Under the pieces are notes generated by a model that did not search any database, was not told the DNA's origin, and was given only the letters and a program-made list of their open reading frames with translations. 64,000 nt of DNA from JBBECE01 sp040881985 (GTDB lineage: Bacteria; Pseudomonadota; Alphaproteobacteria; Rhizobiales; Devosiaceae). The translations under genes and the position numbers were made by a program. The DNA is taken from positions 1-64,000 of the forward strand of contig JBBECE010000009.1 of NCBI GenBank assembly GCA_040881985.1, read 5' to 3'. Shown here piece by piece: positions 44,779-55,558 of the stretch. How positions within the stretch are numbered: position 1 is the stretch's first letter; the number at the start of each line of letters is the position of its first letter.

Positions 44779-44865
44779 GCGGTCGTGGCGGAATTGGTAG
44801 ACGCGCAGCGTTGAGGTCGCTGTGGGGTTACACCCGTGGAAGTTCGAGTCTTCTCGACCGCACCA
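44779..44865 (+). tRNA. tRNA-Leu (GAG)
   Basis: A class II tRNA. The acceptor strand 44779-44785 pairs with 44855-44861, the discriminator is A44862 and CCA (44863-44865) is encoded. A five-pair anticodon stem closes a loop with GAG at 44813-44815. A long variable arm follows, then a T-arm with the loop TTCGAGT. It reads CUC and CUU. Confidence 0.95.
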
Positions 44866-44990
44866 GAATCCCCCGTCGCGACCGATTCTGGTTGCCGACC
44901 GGCGGGTTGGGCCCGCGTGGCGCTGGCGCCCCCGCTCCGAATTGGCTACACCCGCCCTGACAGGACGGCGCACCAAATTCGGGCCCGGGA

Positions 44991-46409
44991 ATGAGCGACG
45001 ATCTCGACATTGCCGAGCGCGAGCCGGCCGAGGCAGAAGGCCTTCTGCCGTTCCGCGATGTGGACGGACGGCTGGGCCGCGACTGGCTCGATAGTCTCGG
45101 CGCCCATATCGATGCAGGGGACAAGGACGACGTCGTTCGGCTGATGGCGCCGCTGCTCGCGGCCGACACCGGCGAAGCCTTGCAGGCCCTCGAGTCCGGA
45201 CAGCGGGTGGCGCTGATTGGCTTTCTCGGCGACCGCTTTGATTATGAGGCGCTCACCCATGTCGATGACGGGATTCGCTACGAACTGATCGACAGCTTGT
45301 CATCGGCGGCGGTCGCCCGCGGCGTGAAGGGCCTCGCCAGCAACGACGCCGTTTACATCCTCGAGGATATCGACGCGCCGGACCGGGAGGAGATCCTCTC
45401 GCATCTGCCGACCTTCGAGCGGCTCGCGCTGAAGCGCAGTCTGGATTTTCCGGAGGAATCTGCCGGCCGGCGGATGCAGACCGATTTCATCGCCATCCCG
45501 CCGTACTGGACGGCCGGGCAGACGATTGACTATCTGCGCGACGAGGGCGAATTGCCCGACGAATTCTACCAGATTTACGTCGTCGACCCGAGCTACAAGC
45601 TGCTTGGCACGATTTCGCTCGACAGGATTCTCAGGGCCAAGCGCGAGCAGTCGATCGAGGCGATCATGAACACCAATGTGATCGAGGTCGCCGCCGAAGA
45701 GGACCAGGAGGAGGCGGCCCGCGTCTTCGAGCGCTACGACCTCGTCGAGGTGGCGGTCGTCGACGAAGGGGGCCGGCTGGTCGGCGTTTTGACCATCGAC
45801 GACATCGTCGATGTTATCCACGAAGAGGCGAGCGAGGACTTCCGGCTGCTGGCGGGAGTCGGCGACGAGGAGGTCTCCGACAATGTCTGGAACACGGTGA
45901 AGAGCCGGGTCACCTGGCTGGTCGTCAATCTCCTGACCGCCATCCTTGCCTCGGCGGTCATCGGCATTTTCAAGGGCACAATCGAGCAGATGGTGGCGCT
46001 CGCCGTGCTGATGCCGATCGTCGCTTCGATGGGGGGCAATGCCGGCACCCAGACGATGACGGTGACGGTGAGGGCGCTGGCGACTCGCCAACTCGACCCG
46101 TTCAACATGCGTCGGCTGATCACCAGGGAGGCGCTGGTGGGTCTGGTCAACGGAGTGGTGTTCGCGGTGCTGATCGGAGTGGTCGCAACCGTCTGGTTCG
46201 GCAGTGTCGAACTCGGCCTCGTCATCGCGGCGGCGATGGTCGTCAACATGGTGGCCGCGGGAATTTCGGGGATTTTGATCCCGATTGGCCTCGAACGGCT
46301 CAATATCGACCCCGCGGTCGCCTCCAGCGCCTTCGTCACGACGATAACCGATGTCGTTGGATTCTTCGCATTTTTGGGCCTCGCCGCCGTCTGGTTTGGA
46401 TTCTTCTAA
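44991..46409 (+). CDS. mgtE: Magnesium transporter MgtE
   Basis: A 472-residue Mg2+ channel-transporter. An N-terminal MgtE_N superhelical domain (about 40-150) is followed by two CBS domains that sense cytoplasmic Mg2+ (about 155-285) and a five-helix membrane domain (about 300-470). The pore motif V-L-M-P-I-V-A-S-M-G-G-N-A-G-x-Q is intact. The ATG at 44991 follows a GGGCCCGGGA site. It is a single gene 125 nt after the tRNA. Confidence 0.95.
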   Translation: MSDDLDIAEREPAEAEGLLPFRDVDGRLGRDWLDSLGAHIDAGDKDDVVRLMAPLLAADTGEALQALESGQRVALIGFLGDRFDYEALTHVDDGIRYELIDSLSSAAVARGVKGLASNDAVYILEDIDAPDREEILSHLPTFERLALKRSLDFPEESAGRRMQTDFIAIPPYWTAGQTIDYLRDEGELPDEFYQIYVVDPSYKLLGTISLDRILRAKREQSIEAIMNTNVIEVAAEEDQEEAARVFERYDLVEVAVVDEGGRLVGVLTIDDIVDVIHEEASEDFRLLAGVGDEEVSDNVWNTVKSRVTWLVVNLLTAILASAVIGIFKGTIEQMVALAVLMPIVASMGGNAGTQTMTVTVRALATRQLDPFNMRRLITREALVGLVNGVVFAVLIGVVATVWFGSVELGLVIAAAMVVNMVAAGISGILIPIGLERLNIDPAVASSAFVTTITDVVGFFAFLGLAAVWFGFF

Positions 46410-46549
46410 GGGAAGTTAGCCAGGCGCGGGACGCGCTGCTCGGTGCCCCCGATTGGGCTTGAACAATGGCGACCAAATGGCTAGCCATGACACTCTCAAG
46501 GTGCATCCCCCGGTGAACAGGGGCATGGGCTCGAGTGCAGGGGGAATCA

Positions 46550-46651
46550 ATGCGCAGCCAATCGAATTCTCTATGCTGGCGAGCCGCGAGCTGGACATTT
46601 GTTGGTCTCGTCGCTTTCGGTTTTGTCGTCTCGGTCGTCACCGGTGCCTGA
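46550..46651 (+). CDS. Possible 33-residue single-span membrane protein
   Basis: Too short for most gene finders. A short frame with a good AGGGGG site 5 nt before the ATG encodes a polar N-terminus and one hydrophobic helix (about residues 13-31, W-T-F-V-G-L-V-A-F-G-F onward) ending in T-G-A. The pattern resembles small alphaproteobacterial membrane proteins of unknown function. It lies in the 327-nt gap between mgtE and the glutathione transferase gene, which otherwise holds nothing I recognise. Coding by chance is possible. Confidence 0.42.
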   Translation: MRSQSNSLCWRAASWTFVGLVAFGFVVSVVTGA

Positions 46652-46736
46652 GCGAGCTCGGGGAACGGACGCCGGGCGGGCCTGAAGGAGCGCGCGCGGC
46701 ACGGCCGGCGCCCTTTCTCGTCGACGGAGGAGTTCG

Positions 46737-47408
46737 ATGAAGCTCATTGTCGGCAACAAGAATTATTCGAGCTGGTCGATGCGGCCCTGGCTCGCGGCAA
46801 AGGTTCTGGGCATTCCCTTCGAGGAAGAGCAGCAGGTCTTCAGCGGCGAAGGATGGAAGGACCGCTTCAAGGCGATCTCGCCCACCGCCCGCGTGCCGGT
46901 GCTTGTCGATGGCGAACTCCGGATCGCCGAGAGCATCGCCATTATCGAATATTTCGCCGACCGGTTTCCCGACAAAGGCGTTTGGCCGCGGGACTTCAAG
47001 GATCGCGCGATTGCCCGCGCGCTCTCGGCGGAAGTCCACGGCGGGTTCAACGATTTGCGCAACGCGGCGCCGATGAATCTGCGTGCCTCGCACCCCAACC
47101 GCATTGATCTTGGCGCCGTGGGCGGCGATCTGAAACGGTTCGAGGCGATTGTCGCCGAGCGCATCAAGGCGTCGGGCGGGCCGTTTCTGTTTGGCAAGTT
47201 TTCGGCGGCGGATGCGATGTATGCGCCGCTCGCGACCCGACTTGAGACTTACGTCTTGCCGGTGTCGAGGACGACTCACGCCTATATGGAGGCGGTTTTT
47301 GCTCTGCCGGCCTTTCGCGAATGGAAAGCCGCGGCGATGCAGGAGCCCTGGATCGTCGACATGGACGAGATCGACGTTATTCAGGGCAAGCGGGCCGCCA
47401 AAGAATGA
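46737..47408 (+). CDS. Glutathione S-transferase family protein
   Basis: A 223-residue GST. The thioredoxin-like N-terminal domain has N-x-S-x-W-S-x-R, the V-P-V-L-x-D cis-proline loop and the E-S-x-A-I-I-E-Y glutathione-binding motif, followed by the all-helical C-terminal domain. The conserved S-S-W-S segment suggests a serine as the catalytic residue. Detoxification or peroxidase roles are typical; the substrate is unknown. The stop overlaps the next gene (ATGA). Confidence 0.9.
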   Translation: MKLIVGNKNYSSWSMRPWLAAKVLGIPFEEEQQVFSGEGWKDRFKAISPTARVPVLVDGELRIAESIAIIEYFADRFPDKGVWPRDFKDRAIARALSAEVHGGFNDLRNAAPMNLRASHPNRIDLGAVGGDLKRFEAIVAERIKASGGPFLFGKFSAADAMYAPLATRLETYVLPVSRTTHAYMEAVFALPAFREWKAAAMQEPWIVDMDEIDVIQGKRAAKE

Positions 47409-47839
47409 TCCACCTCATCAAGCTCTGCGTCGGGGTCGCAACGGTGGAGGAACTCGAAAGCTACCGCGAGGAACGGGCGCATTGGTGGGGCGCCGACTAT
47501 GGCGAAAATGTGCACGTCCACCGCACAAGGACGAGGCCGAAGCAGGCCGCCCAGATCGAGGGCAAGGGTTCGATCTATTGGGTGATCGCCGGCCGGGTCG
47601 CCTGCCGGCAGCCGATCCTCAGGCTTGCCGCGGCGTTCGACAAGGACGGAAGGCCGTGCTGCGACATCATCATGGCGCCGGATATCGTACGCACTCTGCC
47701 GCGGCCGAAGCGGCCGTTCCAGGGCTGGCGCTACCTCAAGCCCACCGACGCTCCGGCCGATCTGCCGGCGGGTGCCTCCGGTTTTTCGGATCTGCCGCAG
47801 ACGCTGCTCACCGAACTCGCCGAACTTGGCCTTCTGTGA
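47405..47839 (+). CDS. DUF1489 protein
   Basis: A 144-residue protein of the alphaproteobacterial DUF1489 family, with the M-I-H-L-I-K-L-C-V-G opening and the R-P-F-Q-G-W-R-Y-L motif near the end. No function is established. It overlaps the GST gene by four bases and is therefore cotranslated. The ATG at 47405 is the family start; a frame upstream from 47321 is rejected. Confidence 0.88.
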   Translation: MIHLIKLCVGVATVEELESYREERAHWWGADYGENVHVHRTRTRPKQAAQIEGKGSIYWVIAGRVACRQPILRLAAAFDKDGRPCCDIIMAPDIVRTLPRPKRPFQGWRYLKPTDAPADLPAGASGFSDLPQTLLTELAELGLL

Positions 47840-47951
47840 GTTCGCTCGACGCGGCGTTAAGGCTCTTCGTCCGATTGCGACGCAGGCTTCTTGCCGAGGT
47901 CACACGAATAAGACATGCTCGCCCATTGGGGGCTGCGGATAGGGCGCAGCG

Positions 47952-48860
47952 ATGTCAGCGGGCGACAGTGCGTATGTCATAGTTCTCGGCAACGAGAAGG
48001 GTGGGTCCGGCAAGTCGACTACCGCGTTCCATCTGGCGATCTACCTGCTATATCAAGGCTTTAACGTCGCAACCATCGACGCCGACAGCCGCCAGCAGAC
48101 GCTCACCAACTATGTGACGAACCGGCGCAACTGGGCTCGCGACCGGCAACTCAACATCCCGCACACGACCCACTTCCACCTGCCGCGCACCCGCAGCGAT
48201 TCGATCCGCGAGAACGAGCGGCTCGAATTCGAGCTTTTCCGGCAGGCGGTCAGCGAAGTCGAGCGGGAAGCGGACTTCCTGATCATCGATACGCCGGGTT
48301 TCGACACCAATCTGACGCGGCTCAGCCATTCGCTCGCCGACACGCTGATCACCCCGGTCAATGACAGTCTCATTGACCTCGACGTGCTCGCCCGCATCGA
48401 TCCGGTGACGCTCGAGATGCGCGATCTCAGCCACTATGCGCGGCTGGTGCAGCGGGCGCGCAAGGAGCGTCTGACCATCGACGGGCGCACCATCGACTGG
48501 GTGATCGTGCGCAACCGCATCTCGATGCTGTCCTCGCGCAACATGCGGGCGGTGCAGACCGGGATCGAGCAGGTGGCGAGCCGGCTTGGCTGCCGGATGG
48601 CCGACGGGATTGCCGAACGAGTGGTGTTCCGCTCGCTGTTCCCGCTCGGGCTGACGGTGTTCGATCCCTTGGATGACGACGAGATGTCGGGGGTGGCGAA
48701 GGTCTCCCATGCCAGCGCCCGGCAGGAATATCGCCAGCTCGTCGATGCGCTTAACCTGCCGATCCGGGAACGCGCCGCCGAGCGCAAGCAGGCGCGAGAC
48801 GAATGGTCGGCACGGTCGGGCGAGGCGCCCGACTTCAACCATCTGGCCCCGGGCCGTTAG
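47952..48860 (+). CDS. mipZ: Division-plane positioning ATPase MipZ
   Basis: A 302-residue ParA/Mrp-like ATPase. MipZ forms a gradient from the poles through ParB and blocks FtsZ assembly away from midcell in alphaproteobacteria that lack Min. The opening V-I-V-L-G-N-E-K-G-G-S-G-K-S-T carries the deviant Walker A lysine (residues 16-22); the V-A-T-I-D-A-D and I-I-D-T-P-G-F-D segments complete the ATP site. It is followed only 7 nt later by the stop of a convergent small gene. Confidence 0.93.
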   Translation: MSAGDSAYVIVLGNEKGGSGKSTTAFHLAIYLLYQGFNVATIDADSRQQTLTNYVTNRRNWARDRQLNIPHTTHFHLPRTRSDSIRENERLEFELFRQAVSEVEREADFLIIDTPGFDTNLTRLSHSLADTLITPVNDSLIDLDVLARIDPVTLEMRDLSHYARLVQRARKERLTIDGRTIDWVIVRNRISMLSSRNMRAVQTGIEQVASRLGCRMADGIAERVVFRSLFPLGLTVFDPLDDDEMSGVAKVSHASARQEYRQLVDALNLPIRERAAERKQARDEWSARSGEAPDFNHLAPGR

Positions 48861-48867
48861 AGGCGAT

Positions 48868-49131
48868 TCAGCCCCGGAAGTTCATCCGGACCGCGCGCCG
48901 CCCGTCAGGCGCGAAGACGTCGAGATCGATATCGACGGGCTCGCGGCCTATCCGCCGGGTCCGGGCGGAGAGGATCATCACCAAACTCAGAAGCTCGGCG
49001 ACACGTGGCCTTGCGGGCCTGAGACCGGCGGTGGCCATGCCCCTCGATGCGGCCGAGATTCGCCGCTCGAGGCCCGGAGCGGCTTGCGAGGCCAACTCCG
49101 CCAACTCACGCAACGTCCTGAGATCACTCAT
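48868..49131 (-). CDS. Hypothetical 87-residue protein
   Basis: No family recognised. It is mostly alpha-helical in composition (L-R-x-L-x-E-L-A-x-x-A at the start) and basic in the middle, and ends in a short hydrophobic-polar pattern with V-D-I-D-L-D-V-F. No signal peptide or membrane helix is seen. It starts at ATG 49131, lies convergent with mipZ, and its start faces away from the carboxypeptidase gene. The frame is the only long one in this stretch on either strand, but coding status is uncertain. Confidence 0.45.
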   Translation of the reverse strand: MSDLRTLRELAELASQAAPGLERRISAASRGMATAGLRPARPRVAELLSLVMILSARTRRIGREPVDIDLDVFAPDGRRAVRMNFRG

Positions 49132-49178
49132 TGGGCTACTCCGATACGCAATACTGACTCGTTACCCTTCCGCGCCGC

Positions 49179-50714
49179 CTAACCAGGCATGGCGAGGCAA
49201 TTGATCTGCTTCTGCTTCAGCGCCTCGCACATCGTGCTCGCCTCGGTGCGATCCGCAAAACCGACGAACCGGGCCCGGTAGAAGGACTGTCCATCGCGGG
49301 TAATGTGCTGGACGTAGGATCTGTAATCCGACAATTCGGCGAGATTGGCTCCGGCTTGTGTCAAAAGCTGGTATGCACCGTCTTCGTTGGGTGCCGCGCC
49401 CACCTGCACCGCCCACGCGCCGGCGGGAGCCGACACGGCGACTGGCTCGCCGGCACTGCCGGTGATCCGCGGGCCGCCGACGTCCCCCGGCGGGACGAGA
49501 CCCGTTGGCGCCGGCTCGGCGCTGCCTGCGTCGCCACCGAAGACCTGCAGAATGAAATTGCCGAGCACGTTGGCGGGAGTGAACGTGTCGCGCTCGGGCG
49601 CGCTCGTCTCGACCGGCATCAGGGCGAGGGGTTCCTCGACAAGGACCTCGGTTCCCGGCCGATCGGGCGGCAACGACGCCTCCGGCTCGTAGGACGCGAG
49701 CAGAACGTCGGACTGATCGCCCGGCGCCACCGGCGGGGGCGGGGAGGCCGGCATCAGATGGGCGGGGCGGGGCGGGGGCGTACCAGCCATCGCGACCCGC
49801 ACCGGATTGGCGACCGTGCTGCCACCGCCGCCCGGCCGCGCGATCAGGGCTGCCTGGCGGGTCTCTCCCTGGGAGGCCTCGGGCAGGTACCGATTGACGA
49901 GTTCACGCACTCTTGAATCACGCGCCGCAGCCGATTCGAATCCGAAGGCTGCGATCACAATGTGGCGGTTGTTGCTCCGCGCCGCGGTCAGGAGATTGAA
50001 CCCCGAGGCTCTGATATAGCCAGTCTTGATGCCGTCGATGCCGTTCACGCCGAGGAGTCGATTGTGGTTGCCGTAGGTCTGGCCGCGATAGCGGAAGGAG
50101 CGGGTCTGGAAATAGCGGTAATATTCGGCAAAATGCTGGGAGATGGCGATGCCGAGCCGGGCCTGGTCGCGCACCGTGGTGACCTGCCCGGAATCGGGGA
50201 GCCCCGAGGCGTTGCGATAGGTGGTGCGGGTCATGCCGAGCGCGTGGGCGGTCACTGTCATCCGCTCGGCGAATTCGGATTCGGTGCCCGAAATGCCCTC
50301 GGCAATGACCCGGGCGACATCGTTGGCGGACTTGGTGACGACCGCGAGGATCGCCTGCTCGACGGTGATGGTCGAGCCCGCCTGCAGATAGAGCTTGGAC
50401 GGCTGGGCGGCGGCGGCGCGGCTGGACACGCTGAGCGGGGTGGAGAGCGTCATCCGGCCGGAGTCAAGCTCCTGGAAGAGAACATAAAGCGTCATCACCT
50501 TGGCGATGGAGGCCGGATAGCGGGTCGCGTCGGCGGCGCGCGAATGCATAATCTGGCCGGTCTTGGCGTCGATCACGGCGACGGCGTATTCGCGCAGATC
50601 GGCGGCGCCGGCCGGCGTCGCGGCGACCGCGACGATCAGCGAGGCGACCGCAAACCATTGCAAAAGCCGCGCAACGGCGCCGCCCGCGCCCTGTGACGCC
50701 CCGGGTCTTGCCAC
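49179..50714 (-). CDS. D-alanyl-D-alanine carboxypeptidase with SPOR domain
   Basis: A 511-residue penicillin-binding protein of the PBP5/DacC type. A hydrophobic segment (about 17-38) serves as signal or anchor. The active-site motifs are Ser69-Ile-Ala-Lys72 (SxxK), Ser129-Ala-Asn131 (SxN) and Lys230-Thr-Gly (KTG). After a proline-rich linker (about 285-415), a C-terminal SPOR-type domain (about 430-511, W-A-V-Q-V-G at its start) should bind denuded peptidoglycan at the division site. It trims the terminal D-Ala of stem pentapeptides. The start is GTG 50714. Confidence 0.88.
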   Translation of the reverse strand: MARPGASQGAGGAVARLLQWFAVASLIVAVAATPAGAADLREYAVAVIDAKTGQIMHSRAADATRYPASIAKVMTLYVLFQELDSGRMTLSTPLSVSSRAAAAQPSKLYLQAGSTITVEQAILAVVTKSANDVARVIAEGISGTESEFAERMTVTAHALGMTRTTYRNASGLPDSGQVTTVRDQARLGIAISQHFAEYYRYFQTRSFRYRGQTYGNHNRLLGVNGIDGIKTGYIRASGFNLLTAARSNNRHIVIAAFGFESAAARDSRVRELVNRYLPEASQGETRQAALIARPGGGGSTVANPVRVAMAGTPPPRPAHLMPASPPPPVAPGDQSDVLLASYEPEASLPPDRPGTEVLVEEPLALMPVETSAPERDTFTPANVLGNFILQVFGGDAGSAEPAPTGLVPPGDVGGPRITGSAGEPVAVSAPAGAWAVQVGAAPNEDGAYQLLTQAGANLAELSDYRSYVQHITRDGQSFYRARFVGFADRTEASTMCEALKQKQINCLAMPG

Positions 50715-50950
50715 CCTTTACTCCACCAACTCCCGGAACCCCGCCAAAGGCCCCGTACGCAACCTGGTTCGGTGTTCGCCCCGCCTTGCGGGCGCCGCGC
50801 GCACCTCTCACTCCGGCGCCGAGACTAGGTCGCGGCCCGTTACGATTGGGTAAAGTTCGATTTAGATTGCGTGGGGCGCCCGGGCTGGCCGGTCACCTGT
50901 GCAGGCGTGCAACGGTTCCAGAGTTGATCGCGCCCGGCCGTTGACGGGCC

Positions 50951-50980
50951 TTAACAAGGCCGCGCTTTTGCCTACATAAT
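50951..50980 (+). promoter_or_regulatory. Candidate promoter with inverted repeat before clpS
   Basis: TTAACA (50951-50956) and TACATA (50973-50978) are 16 nt apart, or CATAAT (50975-50980) at 18 nt. The -35 lies in the GGCCTT-AAC-AAGGCC inverted repeat (50947-50961), which could be an operator. It falls in the divergent gap between the carboxypeptidase and clpS (50715-51018), where nothing else was recognised. Confidence 0.4.
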
Positions 50981-51087
50981 GGTATCGCTTCGTCTGGCGA
51001 TTTGACTTCGATATCGACATGTCCCACCCAGGTTCAGAGGAAATCAGCCTGACCGGGCTTCGGTTTGCCGGCAGCCAGGCCCTGGAT

Positions 51088-51441
51088 ATGGCGGGCGAAA
51101 ACGATCCCGACGGGGGCGGGGAGGATCAGGGGCGCGACGCCGGCAATGGGGCGACCGGGGTTGCGACAAAGTTGCGGACGCGCGTCAAGCGGCCGTCGAT
51201 GTACCGTGTGCTTCTGCTCAACGACGACTACACTCCGATGGAGTTTGTTGTCATGATCCTGCAGGAGGTGTTTCACAAGTCCAAGGAGGATGCCACGCGC
51301 ATCATGCTGCATGTCCACCAACAGGGGGTAGGTGAGTGCGGCATTTATCCGTACGAGGTGGCCGAATCCAAGGTCACCTACGTGATGGATACGGCTCGCA
51401 AGAACCAGCATCCATTGCAGTGCGTCATGGAAAAGAAATAG
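51088..51441 (+). CDS. clpS: ATP-dependent Clp protease adaptor ClpS
   Basis: A 117-residue N-recognin that delivers N-end-rule substrates to ClpAP. The core K-R-P-S-M-Y-R-V-L-L-L-N-D-D-Y-T-P-M-E-F-V and the substrate-pocket Asp (N-D-D) and His (M-L-H-V-H) are intact. The start is uncertain: an in-frame ATG at 51019 gives 140 residues with no conserved extra segment, and neither has a strong ribosome-binding site. It lies 11 nt before clpA, its partner. Confidence 0.9.
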   Translation: MAGENDPDGGGEDQGRDAGNGATGVATKLRTRVKRPSMYRVLLLNDDYTPMEFVVMILQEVFHKSKEDATRIMLHVHQQGVGECGIYPYEVAESKVTYVMDTARKNQHPLQCVMEKK

Positions 51442-51452
51442 GAACGAACCAA

Positions 51453-53876
<2,424 letters not shown>

Positions 53877-53903
53877 GCGGGGTCGAGCCAACCTCGAATG
53901 ACG

Positions 53904-53928
53904 GCGCCGGGCACCTGCCCGGCGCTTT
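53904..53928 (+). terminator. Terminator after clpA
   Basis: GCGCCGGGC (53904-53912) and GCCCGGCGC (53917-53925) form a perfect nine-base stem with a four-base loop, followed by TTTC. It separates clpA from the convergent HIT gene. Confidence 0.75.
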
Positions 53929-53951
53929 CGCATTCAAGTTCGCACACGTCC

Positions 53952-54374
53952 CTATTTCAGCGCGGCGCGGATCGCCTCGGCATGGGCCGCAAGCTCGTTC
54001 GGATCAGCCATCTCCCCGGTCTGCGCCCGCATCGGTACGCCCTGGTAGATCGGGATGATGTGAAAATGCAGATGGAAGACCGTCTGCCCCGCCGGCTCCT
54101 CGTTGAACTGGTTTATCCTCAGCCCGTCGGCGGAGAACGCAATCCGCACCGCCATGGCGATCTTCTGCACGCGGACGATCAGCTTCGCCAGCACTTCGGG
54201 GTCTGCGTCGAGCAGATTGCGCGAACCCTTTTTCGGGACGACGAGAGTGTGGCCCTTGGAATGCGGCATCAGGTCCATGAAGGCGAGCGCTTCGGCGTCT
54301 TCAAAGACCCTATGGCTCGGAACGAGACCGGCGATGATTTTGGCGAAAATATTATCCGGGCTGTAGGCCGCCAT
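53952..54374 (-). CDS. HIT-family (histidine triad) protein
   Basis: A 140-residue nucleotide-binding hydrolase of the HINT/HIT type. The catalytic triad H-L-H-F-H (H-x-H-x-H) is at about residues 101-105, preceded by G-Q-T-V-F and I-N-Q-F-N-E-E-P-A-G. HIT proteins hydrolyse adenosine phosphoramidates or similar. The ATG at 54374 is chosen from a longer frame. Only 2 nt separate it from the stop of the next minus-strand gene. Confidence 0.93.
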   Translation of the reverse strand: MAAYSPDNIFAKIIAGLVPSHRVFEDAEALAFMDLMPHSKGHTLVVPKKGSRNLLDADPEVLAKLIVRVQKIAMAVRIAFSADGLRINQFNEEPAGQTVFHLHFHIIPIYQGVPMRAQTGEMADPNELAAHAEAIRAALK

Positions 54375-54376
54375 CG

Positions 54377-55510
54377 TCAGCCCTGCGAGGAGGCGCGCGC
54401 CGCTTCCGCCGCGCCGGAACGCTGGAAGCGGAAGCGCAGATAGTTCCAGAGCGCCAGCGTCGTGTAGGTCACCGGCACATAGGTGAAGCCGCGCCGGATG
54501 AGGAAGAGCGCGACCGCGGCCGCGGTTGCAGCCGAAATCAGCCCGGGACCCATCGCCGAAGTGAAAGCCGAGGGGACGATGTGGCGGTAGATCAGGTCGC
54601 GCGAGGTGTAATAGCCGAGCGCACGGGCGGCGAAGGCGCGCTTCGAGGCCGCGTAATCCTTCAAGCTGGCGAGACCGAAATCGCCATGCAGTTCGGCCTC
54701 TGATCCCAACGCCCAGACTTCCGGCGGGGTCAGGCGGTCGCGGCCGATCTCTTCGAAAAGGTCGATGAGGTCGACAAAGGTGCGGTAATTGGCGTTCCAG
54801 CAATCGACGGATTTCGTCCCATGCGCGAGTACCACCACGTCGGCTGCTTCAAGCAGCGGGCGCATCCGCGAATAATCGCCGGCCCGATAGTCGGTGCCGA
54901 ACTTCGCCGTCGTGACGGTCGCGCCCAGCCCCCTGAGCCGCTTCACCAGCGCGGTGCCGAACGCACCACCGGCGCCAGTTACCAGGAATCGCCTTCCGCC
55001 GATCTGGCAGCCGGTCCCGGCGATCAGATCGAAAAGGCTGAGGAACGACGAATAGAAGGCGTGCGGATGAATGTGATGGAGGGCGTGGTAGGACGGGGTC
55101 ACCAGCCAGAATCCTTGCGTCCCGCTCAGCCGGTCCATCGCCATGTGGTTGAAGTCGCGGCCTTCTTCAATAATGCGGGCGACGAAGAGCACGGTATGGG
55201 CGAGCGCCACAGCGCCGACCGCCCACCAGTTGCAGAAGAGGGTGAACACCAGTGTGCCGGCCATCGAGGACGCGAATTCCGGCAGGAGGTGAAAGACCAA
55301 ATTCTGCCGCACCAGCTCCGGGTGGACGTCCATGTTCTTGTCGAGGAACTGGTGATGGACATTGTGCCAGCGCGCGAAGGCGCGGAGCGTGCCGAATCGC
55401 GATTTCTCCCAGGCGTGCAAAAGGTAGTGCAGAATATCGAACAGGAAGGTCGAGGCGGCAAATACGAAAGCCGCCTGGACGATGATCCAGGCCACGTCGA
55501 GAATTGTCAT
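54377..55510 (-). CDS. Fused fatty-acid/sterol hydroxylase-type and SDR-type protein
   Basis: A 377-residue two-domain protein. Residues about 1-170 hold two to four hydrophobic helices and three histidine clusters (H-x-x-x-H near 28-32, H-N-V-H-H near 49-53, and H-A-L-H-H with H-P-H near 142-148), the di-iron motif of the fatty-acid hydroxylase/sterol desaturase superfamily. The second part begins with a Rossmann motif T-G-A-G-G-A-F-G (about 174-181) and has an active-site Y-A-A-S-K. Both domains therefore look catalytically competent. The product is unknown; similar hydroxylase-SDR fusions are annotated in some bacteria. Confidence 0.78.
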   Translation of the reverse strand: MTILDVAWIIVQAAFVFAASTFLFDILHYLLHAWEKSRFGTLRAFARWHNVHHQFLDKNMDVHPELVRQNLVFHLLPEFASSMAGTLVFTLFCNWWAVGAVALAHTVLFVARIIEEGRDFNHMAMDRLSGTQGFWLVTPSYHALHHIHPHAFYSSFLSLFDLIAGTGCQIGGRRFLVTGAGGAFGTALVKRLRGLGATVTTAKFGTDYRAGDYSRMRPLLEAADVVVLAHGTKSVDCWNANYRTFVDLIDLFEEIGRDRLTPPEVWALGSEAELHGDFGLASLKDYAASKRAFAARALGYYTSRDLIYRHIVPSAFTSAMGPGLISAATAAAVALFLIRRGFTYVPVTYTTLALWNYLRFRFQRSGAAEAARASSQG

Positions 55511-55558
55511 GCCGTCCCCGTTTGAGCGCTGTTTGGTGCCACGCTGGCACGCGGCCTG

